A DNA stretch of 64,000 bases from Aquibium pacificus (GCF_040839445.1 NZ_JBDPGJ010000008.1:124001-188000), one strand, 5' to 3'. Positions 1 to 9,123 are shown, counted from the stretch's first letter. Translations and numbers: made by a program. The notes: generated from the sequence alone by a model not told the origin.

Positions 1-210
1 CGTATCCCGACTTCTGTACCGAGCCTAGCGATACCATGACTGCGATACAATTACCGCCCGCGCCGGTGGTCCAGGTGCCCGTCTGCCGGTTCCGGGCCGG
101 ATATACTGTGGAAACACCCGCCTCAAGCCTCGGGCAAGGCCTGATCCGTTTGATGGCATACTACCCTAATGTAACCTTCCGAAGCACGGGGTGAGTCGGG
201 GCTTGGGCAC

Positions 211-435
211 ATGGGCAGCGTCCTTCCACTTCACGAGCGCGCGGAGTTGATTTCCAGGGTGGCGAGGGCTTTGTCGCGAAAACGAAGACCGGAAGCCGTC
301 GAATATTGGCACCGCATGGCCAAGCGGCTCCTGAGGCTCCAGATCGCGCTCGGCGCGGAGCGGAAGGCAGCCGAAGAAGACCTCCGCCTCCTCCTGCGCG
401 CCATCATCCGCGCGTCAATGCCGGAAAAGTCCTGA
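211..435 (+). CDS. Small DUF6074-like hypothetical protein
   Basis: This 74-residue protein has no signal peptide or membrane segment. Its centre (a short LPLHERAELISRVARAL stretch, then a charged helix containing YWHRM) resembles the small DUF6074-type proteins common in Mesorhizobium and relatives, whose function is unknown. That assignment rests on pattern memory and is tentative. The protein is rich in Arg, Leu and Ala and is probably all-helical. It ends 179 bases before moaA on the same strand, so co-transcription is possible. No strong ribosome binding site precedes the ATG. Confidence 0.5.
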   Translation: MGSVLPLHERAELISRVARALSRKRRPEAVEYWHRMAKRLLRLQIALGAERKAAEEDLRLLLRAIIRASMPEKS

Positions 436-614
436 AGCACTTTCCCCGATCGGCCCGGCGCCACTCCGGATGTGTGCAGCGGCGCAGCCGCAGCCGCGGC
501 GATGGTTATATTGCTTCGGATACAGCGAATCGCCTGACCATGACTTGACGACCGGCCATCCGGGCACGACATTCAGGTCCGGAGACCGCCTTCGGGCGTC
601 CAGGGAAGGAAGCG

Positions 615-1625
615 ATGGATTTCGGCGCAAGCACGATGATCGACCCGTTCGGGCGGTCGATCGACTATCTGAGAGTGTCGGTCACGGACCGGTGCGACTT
701 CCGCTGCACCTATTGCATGGCCGAGGACATGACCTTCCTGCCCAAGCGGGACCTGCTCTCGCTGGAGGAACTCGATCGGCTCTGCACCACCTTCGTCGAG
801 AAGGGCGTCCGGAAGCTGCGGCTGACCGGCGGCGAGCCGCTGGTGCGCAAGAACATCATGCACCTTGTCCGCCAGCTGTCACGCCATCTCGAAAGCGGCG
901 CATTACGCGAACTCACTCTCACCACCAACGGTTCGCAACTCGCCCGCTTCGCAGGCGAACTTACAGCGTGCGGCGTGAAGCGGATCAACGTCTCGCTGGA
1001 TACGCTCGATCCCGTGAAGTTCCGCACGATCACCCGCTGGGGCGATCTCGCGCGCGTCATGCAGGGCCTCGACGCCGCGCAGGCCGCGGGTATTGCCGTC
1101 AAGATCAACGCCGTGGCACTCAAGGGCTTCAACGACGCCGAGATGCCAGACCTGATGCGCTGGGCGCACGGGCGCGGCATGGACCTGACCGTCATCGAGA
1201 CCATGCCGATGGGCGAGATCGACGCCGACCGTACCGACCAGTACCTGCCGTTGTCTCTGCTGCGCGCGAACCTGGAGCGGCAGTTCACCCTAACCGACAC
1301 TCCCTACAAGACCGGGGGCCCTGCCCGTTACGTCGAGGTCGCCGAGACCGGCGGCCGGCTCGGCTTCATCACGCCGATGACGCACAATTTCTGCGAGAGC
1401 TGCAACCGTGTGCGGCTTACCTGTACGGGCACGCTCTACATGTGCCTCGGCCAGGAGGATGCCGCCGACCTGCGCGCGCCGTTGCGAGCTTCGGAAGGCA
1501 ACGAACTCCTCTCGCGCGCCATCGACGAGGCGATCGGGCGCAAGCCGAAGGGGCACGACTTCGTCATCGACCGGCGCACGAACCGGCCGTCGGTGTCCCG
1601 GCACATGAGCGTGACCGGAGGATGA
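615..1625 (+). CDS. moaA: GTP 3',8-cyclase MoaA (molybdenum cofactor biosynthesis)
   Basis: Radical SAM enzyme that converts GTP to 3',8-cyclo-7,8-dihydro-GTP, the first step of molybdopterin synthesis, in the cytoplasm. The first iron-sulfur site is CDFRCTYC at residues 27-34 (CX3CX2C). The second is near residue 260 (CESCNRVRLTC, then a later Cys). The protein ends in the double glycine (VTGG) that completes the MoaA active site. Length, 336 residues, is normal. The ATG at 615 follows a good ribosome binding site (AGGGAAGGAAGC); a second in-frame ATG at 636 is possible. Its stop overlaps the start of the next gene by four bases (ATGA), which suggests translational coupling. mobB, another cofactor gene, lies 2.7 kb downstream on the same strand. 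Confidence 0.97.
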   Translation: MDFGASTMIDPFGRSIDYLRVSVTDRCDFRCTYCMAEDMTFLPKRDLLSLEELDRLCTTFVEKGVRKLRLTGGEPLVRKNIMHLVRQLSRHLESGALRELTLTTNGSQLARFAGELTACGVKRINVSLDTLDPVKFRTITRWGDLARVMQGLDAAQAAGIAVKINAVALKGFNDAEMPDLMRWAHGRGMDLTVIETMPMGEIDADRTDQYLPLSLLRANLERQFTLTDTPYKTGGPARYVEVAETGGRLGFITPMTHNFCESCNRVRLTCTGTLYMCLGQEDAADLRAPLRASEGNELLSRAIDEAIGRKPKGHDFVIDRRTNRPSVSRHMSVTGG

Positions 1626-2101
1626 TCATGGCCCTCGCCCGCAGATTCGTCATTCTTGCGTCCGTGGCGCTCGCGGCTGCCCCCGCGCTCGCCGACACCC
1701 TGACCTACCGCAACGCGCGCTTCGGGACCTCGCTTTCCTTCCCCGCCGAGGTTTTTTCGGACCAGATGGAGGCGCCCGCAAACGGCGACGGGATGACGTG
1801 GCTGTCGGCCGATGGCGCCAGCCTTGCCGTCTACGCCTCCAACAATGCGTTGAACCTCTCTCCTACGGAATTCGCCGATCAGGCGAGCCAGGGCCAGGGC
1901 GAATTCGAGGTGACTTACCGCCGGGTCGCGGACGACTGGGTGGTCCTCTCGGGCTACGAGGAGGGAAAGATCTTCTACTATCGCTTCGAGTTCGGCGCCG
2001 ACTCCGTCATCCACGCGATGCTGCTCAAATACCCGCCCACGCTGCGGGACAAATACGATCCGCTGACCGGCAAGCTGGGTTCAAGCCTCGAAGGACCCTG
2101 A
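1622..2101 (+). CDS. Secreted hypothetical protein coupled to moaA
   Basis: A 159-residue protein with a clear Sec signal peptide (MIMALARRFVILASVALAA, cleavage near ALA-DT around residue 25), so probably periplasmic. The mature part begins with TYRNARFGTSLSFPAEVF and contains repeated aromatic beta-strand-like patterns (VVLSGYEEGKIFYYRFEFG), as in small uncharacterised periplasmic proteins of Rhizobiales. No catalytic motif is visible. The ATG overlaps the moaA stop (ATGA), so it is very likely translated with moaA, but nothing in the sequence ties it to cofactor synthesis. Another ATG two codons later (1628) is an alternative start. Confidence 0.8.
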   Translation: MIMALARRFVILASVALAAAPALADTLTYRNARFGTSLSFPAEVFSDQMEAPANGDGMTWLSADGASLAVYASNNALNLSPTEFADQASQGQGEFEVTYRRVADDWVVLSGYEEGKIFYYRFEFGADSVIHAMLLKYPPTLRDKYDPLTGKLGSSLEGP

Positions 2102-2206
2102 CTATCCCATCGAGGCGCTTTCCTTGCGCCTCTTCTGGCCCACTCATTGACGGTTGCGAAATCAACGCCCGGTGCTACATGCCGTGACAAACGGATTGAA
2201 GCACCC

Positions 2207-3127
2207 TTGGCCCTCTCTCCCAATCTGCGCGGCGCGCTCTTCATGGCGGTCTCCATGGCGGGGTTCACCATGAACGACGTCCTGACGAAGGTCGTCAGCG
2301 ATTCCATGAACATGGCGCAGATCATGCTCATCCGTGGGGTGTTCGCGACCGTCCTGATTGGTGTTCTCGCGTGGCACAGGGGGGCTTTCCGGGTCCCGCG
2401 CCACATGCTCGACCGCTGGATGGTCCTTCGCGCTGTCGGCGAGGTGGTCGCGACGCTCTGCTTCCTGACCGCACTCGCGCATCTTCCGATCGCCAACGTC
2501 TCCGCCATCCTCCAGGCGCTGCCGCTCGGCGTGACCATGGGAGCGGCGCTGTTGTTTTCCGAGCCGGTCGGCTGGAGGCGCTGGCTGGCGATCGGCGTCG
2601 GCTTTGCCGGGGTCCTCGTGATCGTGCGGCCGGGACTGGAAGGCTTCAGCGTCTATTCCCTGTTTGCGCTGGGCTGCGTCCTTGCCTGCGTTGTGCGCGA
2701 CCTCGCCACCAAGCGCATCGACGCCGAAGTGCCTTCGCTGTTCGTCTCGACCGTGACAGCCTGCGCCGTCTCGATCACTGGAGCCGCGCTCGTGGTGCCC
2801 TATGGCGGCTGGACGCCGGTGGAACTCGCGGATGCCGGTCTTCTCTTCGGCGCCGCCGTGCTCCTGCTCTTCGGCTACCAGTTCATCATCCTGTCGATGC
2901 GCACGGGCGACATCTCCTACATTGCGCCATTCCGCTACACCGGCCTGCTTTGGGCCATCCTGCTCGGGTATCTCGTATTCGGAGACGTGCCCGACGCGGC
3001 GATGAGCGTCGGCGCTACGATCATCATCGGTTCGGGCCTCTACGCGCTCTACCGTGAACAGATTGTCGGGCGCACGAGGCCTGCGGCCGCGAGCACCAGC
3101 CCGGCAATGGCGCCGGACGGCCTGTGA
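2207..3127 (+). CDS. DMT-superfamily transporter (EamA family)
   Basis: Inner-membrane protein of about 306 residues with ten predicted hydrophobic helices arranged as two EamA repeats, the usual drug/metabolite transporter architecture. The first repeat begins RGALFMAVSMAGFTMNDVL and the second begins near VYSLFALGCVLACVV. Substrate cannot be read from the sequence; relatives export amino acids or other metabolites. No ATG lies at the expected N-terminus. I chose the TTG at 2207, which gives the family-like start LALSPNLRGALF; TTG at 2147 and ATG at 2243 are alternatives. The stop TGA shares one base with the ATG of the next transporter gene, so the two are probably co-translated. Confidence 0.85.
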   Translation: MALSPNLRGALFMAVSMAGFTMNDVLTKVVSDSMNMAQIMLIRGVFATVLIGVLAWHRGAFRVPRHMLDRWMVLRAVGEVVATLCFLTALAHLPIANVSAILQALPLGVTMGAALLFSEPVGWRRWLAIGVGFAGVLVIVRPGLEGFSVYSLFALGCVLACVVRDLATKRIDAEVPSLFVSTVTACAVSITGAALVVPYGGWTPVELADAGLLFGAAVLLLFGYQFIILSMRTGDISYIAPFRYTGLLWAILLGYLVFGDVPDAAMSVGATIIIGSGLYALYREQIVGRTRPAAASTSPAMAPDGL

Positions 3128-4335
3128 TGGACGCAACGCCTCCGGCCATCCGTTCGCCGCACATCCTCACCCTGGTCATCGCCACCTCCACCGGGGCGCT
3201 GGCGATGAACGTGTTTCTACCGTCGCTGCCCGCGATCGCGCGCCATTTCTCGGCCGACTACGCGATCGTGCAACTGATGGTCTCTCTCTATCTGGCCTCG
3301 ACCGCCGTACTGCAGCTGTTCATCGGCCCGGCGTCCGACCGGCTTGGCCGCAGGCCGGTCATGCTGGGTTGCTTTGCCGTGTTCCTGGCGAGCACGGCCG
3401 TGGCGATCTTCGCGTCCACCATCGAATTTCTTCTCGTGTGCCGCGTGCTGCAGGGCTTTTCTGCCGCCGGAATGGTTTTGTCGCGCGCCGTCATCCGCGA
3501 TACGGTCGGAACCGGCGAGGCGGCGAGCCGCATCGGCTACGTGACCATGGGAATGGCGCTCGTGCCGATGATCGCACCCATCATCGGCGGCTTCCTGGAC
3601 GAGATATACGGCTGGGAGTCCACCTTCGTGTTGACGCTCGCCCTCGGTCTCGTGGCAACGGCCATCGTCTATTACGACTTGAACGAGACGAACCATTTCC
3701 CCTCGTCCAGCCTGTCGGCCCAGTTCAGTGCCTATCCCGAGCTCCTGAAGTCGCGCCGCTTCTGGTCATACACGCTGACCGCCGGTTTCACCTCCGGCGC
3801 GTTTTTCGCGTTCCTTGGCGGTGGACCTTTCGTATCGAGCGAGATCCTCGGCCTGGCTCCCTCCGGCTATGGCCTCTATTTCGCGCTGATTTCGATCGGC
3901 TATATGATAGGCAATTACATGACCGGTCGCTACTCCGGGCGCGTCGGTATCAACATCATGATGCTTTCGGGCAACGTCCTCGCCTCAGTGGGCGGCTTGG
4001 CATCCATCGTCCTGTTCTGGCTGGGTTACTACCATCCGTTCTCGCTGTTTGGCCCGGCCATGCTCGTCGGCGTGGGGAACGGACTTACCTTGCCCAACGC
4101 GGTCGCCGGTATCGTGAGCGTGCGCCCGCGTCTCGCAGGATCTGCCTCGGGTCTGGGTGGCGCCATGCAGATTGGCGCCGGAGCGGCGCTTTCAGTGGTC
4201 TCGGGCGCATTCCTCACCGTGGAAAGCGGGCCCTATCCGCTTCTCTGGGTCATGCTGCTCTCCTCCATCGCGGCCGGCTGCATGGCACTCTATGGCATGT
4301 ACGTCGACCGCGTGTCGGGTCCTCTGGGTCGATAG
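3127..4335 (+). CDS. Bcr/CflA-family multidrug MFS transporter
   Basis: Twelve-helix major facilitator of 402 residues. The N-terminal half carries the Bcr/CflA-like signature: FLPSLPAIARHF in helix 1 and the loop 2-3 motif GPASDRLGRRPVML. This family exports drugs and small metabolites by proton antiport. The ATG at 3127 overlaps the preceding stop (TGATG). The gene ends directly at the start of mobB, with no spacer, so EamA, Bcr and mobB look like one transcription unit continuing from the moaA region. Whether the transporters have any role in molybdenum metabolism is unknown; co-location alone does not show it. Confidence 0.9.
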   Translation: MDATPPAIRSPHILTLVIATSTGALAMNVFLPSLPAIARHFSADYAIVQLMVSLYLASTAVLQLFIGPASDRLGRRPVMLGCFAVFLASTAVAIFASTIEFLLVCRVLQGFSAAGMVLSRAVIRDTVGTGEAASRIGYVTMGMALVPMIAPIIGGFLDEIYGWESTFVLTLALGLVATAIVYYDLNETNHFPSSSLSAQFSAYPELLKSRRFWSYTLTAGFTSGAFFAFLGGGPFVSSEILGLAPSGYGLYFALISIGYMIGNYMTGRYSGRVGINIMMLSGNVLASVGGLASIVLFWLGYYHPFSLFGPAMLVGVGNGLTLPNAVAGIVSVRPRLAGSASGLGGAMQIGAGAALSVVSGAFLTVESGPYPLLWVMLLSSIAAGCMALYGMYVDRVSGPLGR

Positions 4336-4842
4336 ATGAAACGGCGCGTCTTCGGCATCACGGGCTGGAAGAACTCGGGCAAGACGACGCTCACCGAACG
4401 GCTCGTCGCCGAGTTCCAGGCGCGGGGCTATTCTGTCGCGACGGTCAAGCATGCCCACCACAACTTCGACATCGACGTTCCGGGCACGGACTCCTTCCGC
4501 CACCGCGCCGCCGGAGCACGCGAGGTCGCGATCGTCTCGGGCCGCCGCTGGGCCCTGATCCACGAACTGCGCGGCGAACGGGAGCCCTCGCTGGATGAGG
4601 TGCTCGCCCGTCTCTCCCCCTGCGACATCGTCCTCGTCGAAGGATACAAGCGGGACGGTCATCCCAAGATCGAGACCCGCCGCATCGAGGCGAAGGACCG
4701 GCGTCCGCTTTCGCCGGCAAGCCCGAATGTCATGGCCGTCGCATCGGACCACGCGCTGCCAGAGGAGCAACTGCCGGTCTTCGACCTGAACGATATCGCG
4801 GCAATTGCCGACTTCATCGCCGATGCGCTCAACCTCGCTTGA
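4336..4842 (+). CDS. mobB: Molybdopterin-guanine dinucleotide biosynthesis protein MobB
   Basis: Small GTP-binding P-loop protein of 168 residues that assists MobA in attaching GMP to molybdopterin. The Walker A motif GWKNSGKTTL is at residues 10-19, followed by the family motifs VKHAHHNFDID and DSFRHRAAGA, and later by the VLVEGYK strand. Length and motif order match MobB. It starts immediately after the stop of the MFS gene. Together with moaA it makes the 0.6-4.8 kb stretch a partial molybdenum cofactor locus; mobA, moeA and moaBC are not in this window. Confidence 0.95.
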   Translation: MKRRVFGITGWKNSGKTTLTERLVAEFQARGYSVATVKHAHHNFDIDVPGTDSFRHRAAGAREVAIVSGRRWALIHELRGEREPSLDEVLARLSPCDIVLVEGYKRDGHPKIETRRIEAKDRRPLSPASPNVMAVASDHALPEEQLPVFDLNDIAAIADFIADALNLA

Positions 4843-4990
4843 GGTAACGTTGCATCAGCATGCCGTTTTCCGCTTTGCGATTGCTTTTCTGCGACAAACA
4901 ATGGGAATATCGCCGCCAAGGCCCGGCACCGCGCCGCGGCCAAAAAGACGCGGCGCCCCGCGCGGCAGCCGCGAGAGTGGGAAAAGAACA

Positions 4991-5794
4991 ATGAGGAACA
5001 CCATGCGTATCCACAACCGACTGGCGCTCGCCGTCTCGGCGGCCGCCCTCGTCCTGTCCATCGGCGCAGCCAGCGCCCAGGACAAGATGCAGCTCAAGAT
5101 CGGCACCGAAGGCGCCTACCCGCCCTTCAACAACTTGACATCCGACGGCAAGCTCGAAGGCTTCGACATCGACATCGCCCGGGCGCTCTGCGAGCAGATG
5201 AACGCTGAATGCGAGTTCGTCACACAGGAATGGGACGGCATCATCCCCGCGCTCCAGGCCGGCAAGTTCGACGCCATCATCGCCTCGATGTCGATCACGC
5301 CGGAACGCATGGAGAAGGTCGACTTCACCAACAAGTACTACAACACCCCGCCGGCCATTGCCGCGCCGAAAGACACTGACATCGCAGGCGTGACCAAGGA
5401 AGACCTCGGCGGAAAGACGATCGGGGTGCAGGGTTCGACCACCCACTTCAACTATTCCGAACAGACCTATACCGACAGCGAGGTCCGCGCCTATCCGACT
5501 GCGCAGGAATACCAGCTCGATCTCGCCAACGGCCGCCTCGACGCCGTCAACGACGACGTGTCGGTACTCCAGGAGTGGCTGGACAGCCCCGAAGGCGAGT
5601 GCTGCAAGCTGGTCGGCACCGTGACGCCGGTCGCCGAAATCCACGGTCCGGGAGCCGGTATCGCGGTCCGCAAGGGCGAGACCGAGCTGGTCGAGAAGTT
5701 CAACGCCGCGATCGACGCCATCCGCGCCAGCGGGAAGTACAAGGAAATCAACGACAAGTACTTCGACTTCGACGTCTACGGCGGCGACTCCTGA
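4991..5794 (+). CDS. Basic amino acid ABC transporter, periplasmic binding protein
   Basis: Family 3 solute-binding protein of 267 residues with a Sec signal peptide (cleavage after ASA-QD, near residue 33). The mature N-terminus IGTEGAYPPFN, the segment LEGFDIDIARALC and the ligand-binding ASMSITPER (Ser and Arg contacts to the amino acid carboxylate) are those of the HisJ/ArgT group, so a cationic amino acid ligand is likely but not proven. The start is the ATG at 4991 after GGGAAAAGAAC; an in-frame ATG at 5003 is possible. Two permease genes follow on the same strand, separated by a short stem-loop that may reduce readthrough, as is usual after an abundant binding protein. Confidence 0.93.
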   Translation: MRNTMRIHNRLALAVSAAALVLSIGAASAQDKMQLKIGTEGAYPPFNNLTSDGKLEGFDIDIARALCEQMNAECEFVTQEWDGIIPALQAGKFDAIIASMSITPERMEKVDFTNKYYNTPPAIAAPKDTDIAGVTKEDLGGKTIGVQGSTTHFNYSEQTYTDSEVRAYPTAQEYQLDLANGRLDAVNDDVSVLQEWLDSPEGECCKLVGTVTPVAEIHGPGAGIAVRKGETELVEKFNAAIDAIRASGKYKEINDKYFDFDVYGGDS

Positions 5795-5797
5795 GTT

Positions 5798-5815
5798 CCG
5801 CCGACTGATCGGCGG
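5798..5815 (+). terminator. Intercistronic stem-loop after the binding-protein gene
   Basis: A perfect 7-bp inverted repeat, CCGCCGA and TCGGCGG with a four-base loop, begins four bases after the stop codon of the binding-protein gene. There is no T-run, so it is not a full intrinsic terminator. Such hairpins commonly stabilise or partly terminate the upstream message in importer operons. That role is inferred. Confidence 0.5.
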
Positions 5816-5874
5816 CGGTCTCGGCCGCTGCCGCATCTCTTCCGGCACTGGGCAAGGGGGACTGGGACGGGCGG

Positions 5875-6588
5875 ATGCAGAGCGTTTGGACGCTGCTCAG
5901 CTGGGGGCCGGAAGGGTGGCTGGACGACATCGCCTTCGGCGTATTCGTCACCGTCTCGCTGGCGCTCGCAACACTTCCCCTCGGCCTGGCATTCGGCTTC
6001 ATGGTCGCGCTCGCGAAGCAGTCCGAAGAGCGTTCCCTGCGGTTGGCCGGGAACATATACACCACCATCTTCCGCGGCCTGCCCGAACTCCTGACCCTGT
6101 TCGTCGTCTTCTACGGCGCCCAGATCGCGGTGCAGCAGGTCGTGCGCCTCTTCAGCCCTACTGCCTTCGTGGAGATCAACAGCTTCGTCGCCGGCATGAT
6201 CGCGCTCGGCGTCGTCTTCTCCTCCTATGCCAGCGAGGTGTTCCTGTCGGCCTTCCGCGCCATCCCGCGCGGCCAGTACGAGGGCGGCTATTCCATCGGC
6301 CTGTCGAACTGGCAGACGATGCGGCTCGTCGTCCTACCGCAGCTTATCCGCATCGCGCTGCCCGGGCTCTCCAACCTCTGGCTGATCCTGCTCAAGGACA
6401 CGGCACTCGTCTCAGCCATCGGGCTTTCCGACATCCTGCGCCAGAGCGGCGTCGCGGCGCGCGTGACCAAGGAGGCCTTCCTCTTTTTCGGCTTCGCCTG
6501 TCTGATCTATCTGGCGCTGGCCATCATCTCCTCCTTTGGCATCCACGCCATCGAACGCAGCGTCGGCAAGGGAGGAGTGCAGCGGTGA
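5875..6588 (+). CDS. Amino acid ABC transporter permease (HisQ-like)
   Basis: Integral membrane subunit of 237 residues with about five hydrophobic helices. It starts MQSVWTLLSWGPEGWLDDI. The EAA-type cytoplasmic loop that contacts the ATPase is present in the form EVFLSAFRAIPRGQYEGG, followed by the IALPGLSNLWLILLKDTAL segment of polar amino acid permeases. It belongs to the HisQ/ArtQ subgroup. Its stop overlaps the GTG start of the second permease by four bases (GTGA), indicating translational coupling and a heterodimeric channel. Confidence 0.92.
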   Translation: MQSVWTLLSWGPEGWLDDIAFGVFVTVSLALATLPLGLAFGFMVALAKQSEERSLRLAGNIYTTIFRGLPELLTLFVVFYGAQIAVQQVVRLFSPTAFVEINSFVAGMIALGVVFSSYASEVFLSAFRAIPRGQYEGGYSIGLSNWQTMRLVVLPQLIRIALPGLSNLWLILLKDTALVSAIGLSDILRQSGVAARVTKEAFLFFGFACLIYLALAIISSFGIHAIERSVGKGGVQR

Positions 6589-7415
6589 CGGAAGCCGCCG
6601 CGAGCAGCGCCGAGGTCGTCAAGCCGCCGCCGCCGGCCAGGGTCTGGACGCGCCAGCGCATCCTCGGCACTGCCGTCATGGGTTTTTGGGTTCTCTGCGG
6701 AATAGGGCTCGTCGCATACCTCGTCTCGGCCTGGGATCCCGAACTCTACGCAAAATACGCCCCCTACTATCTGTCGGGGCTCCTTGTGACACTGCAACTG
6801 GTCGGCACATCGGTCGTGCTCGGCGCCCTGCTGTCGATCCCGATCGCCTATGGCCGCGATTCCAGGAACCCCGTCGTTGCCTCGCTCGCCTACGGCTACG
6901 TCTATTTCTTCCGCGGCACGCCGCTGCTCGCGCAGACCTTCCTCGTCTACTACGGCCTCGGCTCGTTCCGGCCGGAACTCGAGGCGGTAGGGCTGTGGAC
7001 CTTCTTCCGCGAGGCCTGGTACTGCGCCGTCTTCGCCTTCACCCTCAACACCGCCGCCTACCAGGCTGAAATCCTGCGCGGCGCGGTCGGAAGCATTTCG
7101 CACGGCCAGTGGGAAGCGAGCGCCGCACTCGGCCTGTCGAAATTCCGCACCGTCCAGAAGATCATCCTGCCGCAGGCTCTGATCGTCGCCTTGCGACCCT
7201 ACGGCAACGAGATCATCCTGATGATCAAGGGCTCGGCCATCGTCGCCATCATCACCGTCTACGATCTGATGGGCGAGACGCGGCGGGCCTATTCGCGCAC
7301 CTTTGACTTCCAGACCTATCTCTGGGCCGCGATCATCTATCTCGCCATCGTGGAGACGCTGCGCAACGCCGTCGACTGGATCGAGCGCCGCATCACGATA
7401 CACCTGAAGCGGTGA
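6585..7415 (+). CDS. Amino acid ABC transporter permease (HisM-like)
   Basis: Second permease, 276 residues, with a longer N-terminal extension (about 45 residues rich in Pro, Ala and Val) before the first helix. The EAA loop is visible as EILRGAVGSISHGQWEASAA, followed by the segment ALIVALRPYGNEIILMIKGS. The GTG start at 6585 overlaps the upstream stop. It is the partner of the HisQ-like subunit. The expected HisP-like ATPase gene does not follow: the next gene, 113 bases on, is an unrelated dehydrogenase. The ATPase must therefore be encoded elsewhere or shared with another importer. Confidence 0.92.
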   Translation: MTEAAASSAEVVKPPPPARVWTRQRILGTAVMGFWVLCGIGLVAYLVSAWDPELYAKYAPYYLSGLLVTLQLVGTSVVLGALLSIPIAYGRDSRNPVVASLAYGYVYFFRGTPLLAQTFLVYYGLGSFRPELEAVGLWTFFREAWYCAVFAFTLNTAAYQAEILRGAVGSISHGQWEASAALGLSKFRTVQKIILPQALIVALRPYGNEIILMIKGSAIVAIITVYDLMGETRRAYSRTFDFQTYLWAAIIYLAIVETLRNAVDWIERRITIHLKR

Positions 7416-7528
7416 ACGGCGTTCGGGCCATCGAGCGTGGGCGGGTCTAGGATCCGATCCTCCCTTGACCTTCCCGCCCCTTCGCATAGACCTTCTCCCA
7501 TCATTCGGATGAGACGGGAGGCGTGACG

Positions 7529-8398
7529 ATGGCGAAGGTGGCATTTCTGGGCCTGGGGGTGATGGGCTACCCCATGGCCGGGCACCTGAAGAACAAGGGC
7601 GGTCACGACGTCACCGTCTACAACCGCACGGGCGCCAAGGCGCAAAAGTGGGTGACCGAACATGGCGGCGCCTTCGCATCAACGCCGGGCGAAGCGGCGC
7701 GCGACAAGGACTTCGTCTTCTGCTGTGTCGGCAATGACGATGATCTTCGTTCGGTGACGCTCGCGGACGGCGGCGCGTTCGGCGCGATGAAGCCGGGCGC
7801 GATCTTCATCGACAATACCACCGCCTCGGCCGAAGTTGCCCGGGAACTCGATACCGCGGCGCAAGCCGGAGGATTCGGCTTCATCGACGCGCCGGTCTCA
7901 GGCGGCCAGGCGGGCGCGGAGAACGGCGTGCTCACCGTCATGTGCGGCGGCGACCAAGCGACCTTCGACAAGGCTAAGCCGGTGATCGAGGCCTATGCCC
8001 GCATGGTCGGCCTGATGGGGCCGGCCGGCAGCGGCCAGCTCACCAAGATGGTCAACCAGATCTGCATCGCCGGCCTCGTCCAGGGGCTCGCCGAAGGCAT
8101 CCACTTCGGCACGGCGGCCGGGCTCGACATCGAGAAGGTCATCGAGGTGATCTCCAAGGGCGCGGCCGGCTCGTGGCAGATGGAGAACCGCCACAAGACC
8201 ATGATGGCCGGCAAGTACGATTTCGGATTCGCTGTCGACTGGATGCGAAAGGATCTCGGTATCTGCCTCGCCGAGGCCAACCGCAACGGCGCCAGACTGC
8301 CGGTAACGGCGCTGGTCGACCAGTTCTACAAGGACGTGCAGGCGATGGGCGGCAAGCGCTGGGACACCTCCTCGCTGCTGGCTCGGCTCCAGAAGTAG
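7529..8398 (+). CDS. NAD(P)-dependent beta-hydroxyacid dehydrogenase (GLYR/HIBADH family)
   Basis: Cytoplasmic oxidoreductase of 289 residues. The N-terminal Rossmann motif is AFLGLGVMGYPMAGHL and the substrate motif is DAPVSGGQAGAENG. The catalytic lysine lies in GSGQLTKMVNQI near residue 170. This combination defines the 3-hydroxyisobutyrate, tartronate semialdehyde and glyoxylate/succinic semialdehyde reductase family; which substrate is used cannot be told from sequence alone. The ATG at 7529 lies seven bases after GGGAGG, a better start than the GTG at 7523. The gene is preceded by a 113-base gap and followed ten bases later by the AlkD-like gene. Confidence 0.9.
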   Translation: MAKVAFLGLGVMGYPMAGHLKNKGGHDVTVYNRTGAKAQKWVTEHGGAFASTPGEAARDKDFVFCCVGNDDDLRSVTLADGGAFGAMKPGAIFIDNTTASAEVARELDTAAQAGGFGFIDAPVSGGQAGAENGVLTVMCGGDQATFDKAKPVIEAYARMVGLMGPAGSGQLTKMVNQICIAGLVQGLAEGIHFGTAAGLDIEKVIEVISKGAAGSWQMENRHKTMMAGKYDFGFAVDWMRKDLGICLAEANRNGARLPVTALVDQFYKDVQAMGGKRWDTSSLLARLQK

Positions 8399-8408
8399 CC
8401 TGGCGTCC

Positions 8409-9107
8409 GTGCCAGCCCCCTCGCCCGACTGGACCGCGGGTCAGGTGATCGATCATCTGCGCGCGACCGGTTCGGAGGAGAACCGCGCGGGCATGGCGCA
8501 CTACGGCATCGTCACCGACAAGGCCTTCGGCGTCGGCAATTCCGAGCTTCGCCCGCTCGCGCGACGGATCGGCCGCGATCACGAACGCGCGAAGGAGTTG
8601 TGGGACAGCGGCTCGCGCGAGGCGCGACTGCTGGCCTGCTTCACCGAGGAGAAGAAGAACGTCGATGCCGCCCAGGCGCGGCGCTGGGCCGGTGACTTCA
8701 ATTCCTGGGAGATCGTCGACACGGCCGCCGACCTCTTCTCCGAGGCAGGTCTGCTCCACCTGATCCCGGAATTTGCCGCCGACGAGCGCGAATTCGTCCG
8801 TCGCACCGCCTTTGCGATGATGGCCTGGAGCGCCGTGCATCTCAAGAAGGAGCCGGATGCCACCTTCACCGGTTGGCTACCGCTCATCGAGAAGCATTCC
8901 ACCGATCCGAGAAACTTCGTGAAGAAGGCCGTCAACTGGGCGCTGCGCCAGATCGGAAAACGCTCTATGGCACTCCACTCCCCGGCATTGGCGCTGTCCC
9001 GAGAGCTTTCCGAAAGCGAGGACAGGACGGCACGCTGGATCGGGAAGGATGCGGTCAAGGAGCTTTCCGCCGAAAAGACCCTCGAGCGTTTGGCGCGCAG
9101 GCACTAA
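8409..9107 (+). CDS. DNA alkylation repair protein (AlkD-like HEAT-repeat glycosylase)
   Basis: All-helical HEAT-like repeat protein of 232 residues, the usual length for AlkD-type DNA glycosylases, which excise positively charged alkylated purines. Recognisable family features are GMAHYGIVTDKAFGVGN near the N-terminus, WAGDFNSWEIVDTAADLF in the centre and NFVKKAVNWALRQIGKR, where an invariant Trp and basic residues line the DNA groove. The start is a GTG ten bases after the stop of the dehydrogenase gene. No SOS-type box is seen in front of it. Activity on alkylated bases is inferred from the family; some members lack it. Confidence 0.88.
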   Translation: MPAPSPDWTAGQVIDHLRATGSEENRAGMAHYGIVTDKAFGVGNSELRPLARRIGRDHERAKELWDSGSREARLLACFTEEKKNVDAAQARRWAGDFNSWEIVDTAADLFSEAGLLHLIPEFAADEREFVRRTAFAMMAWSAVHLKKEPDATFTGWLPLIEKHSTDPRNFVKKAVNWALRQIGKRSMALHSPALALSRELSESEDRTARWIGKDAVKELSAEKTLERLARRH

Positions 9108-9123
9108 GGCACGCCCACTGCGG

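Noticed and set aside
1..210. Possible structured RNA or riboswitch ahead of the first gene
   Set aside because: There are GC-rich inverted segments, but none matches a molybdenum cofactor riboswitch or other family I can identify.
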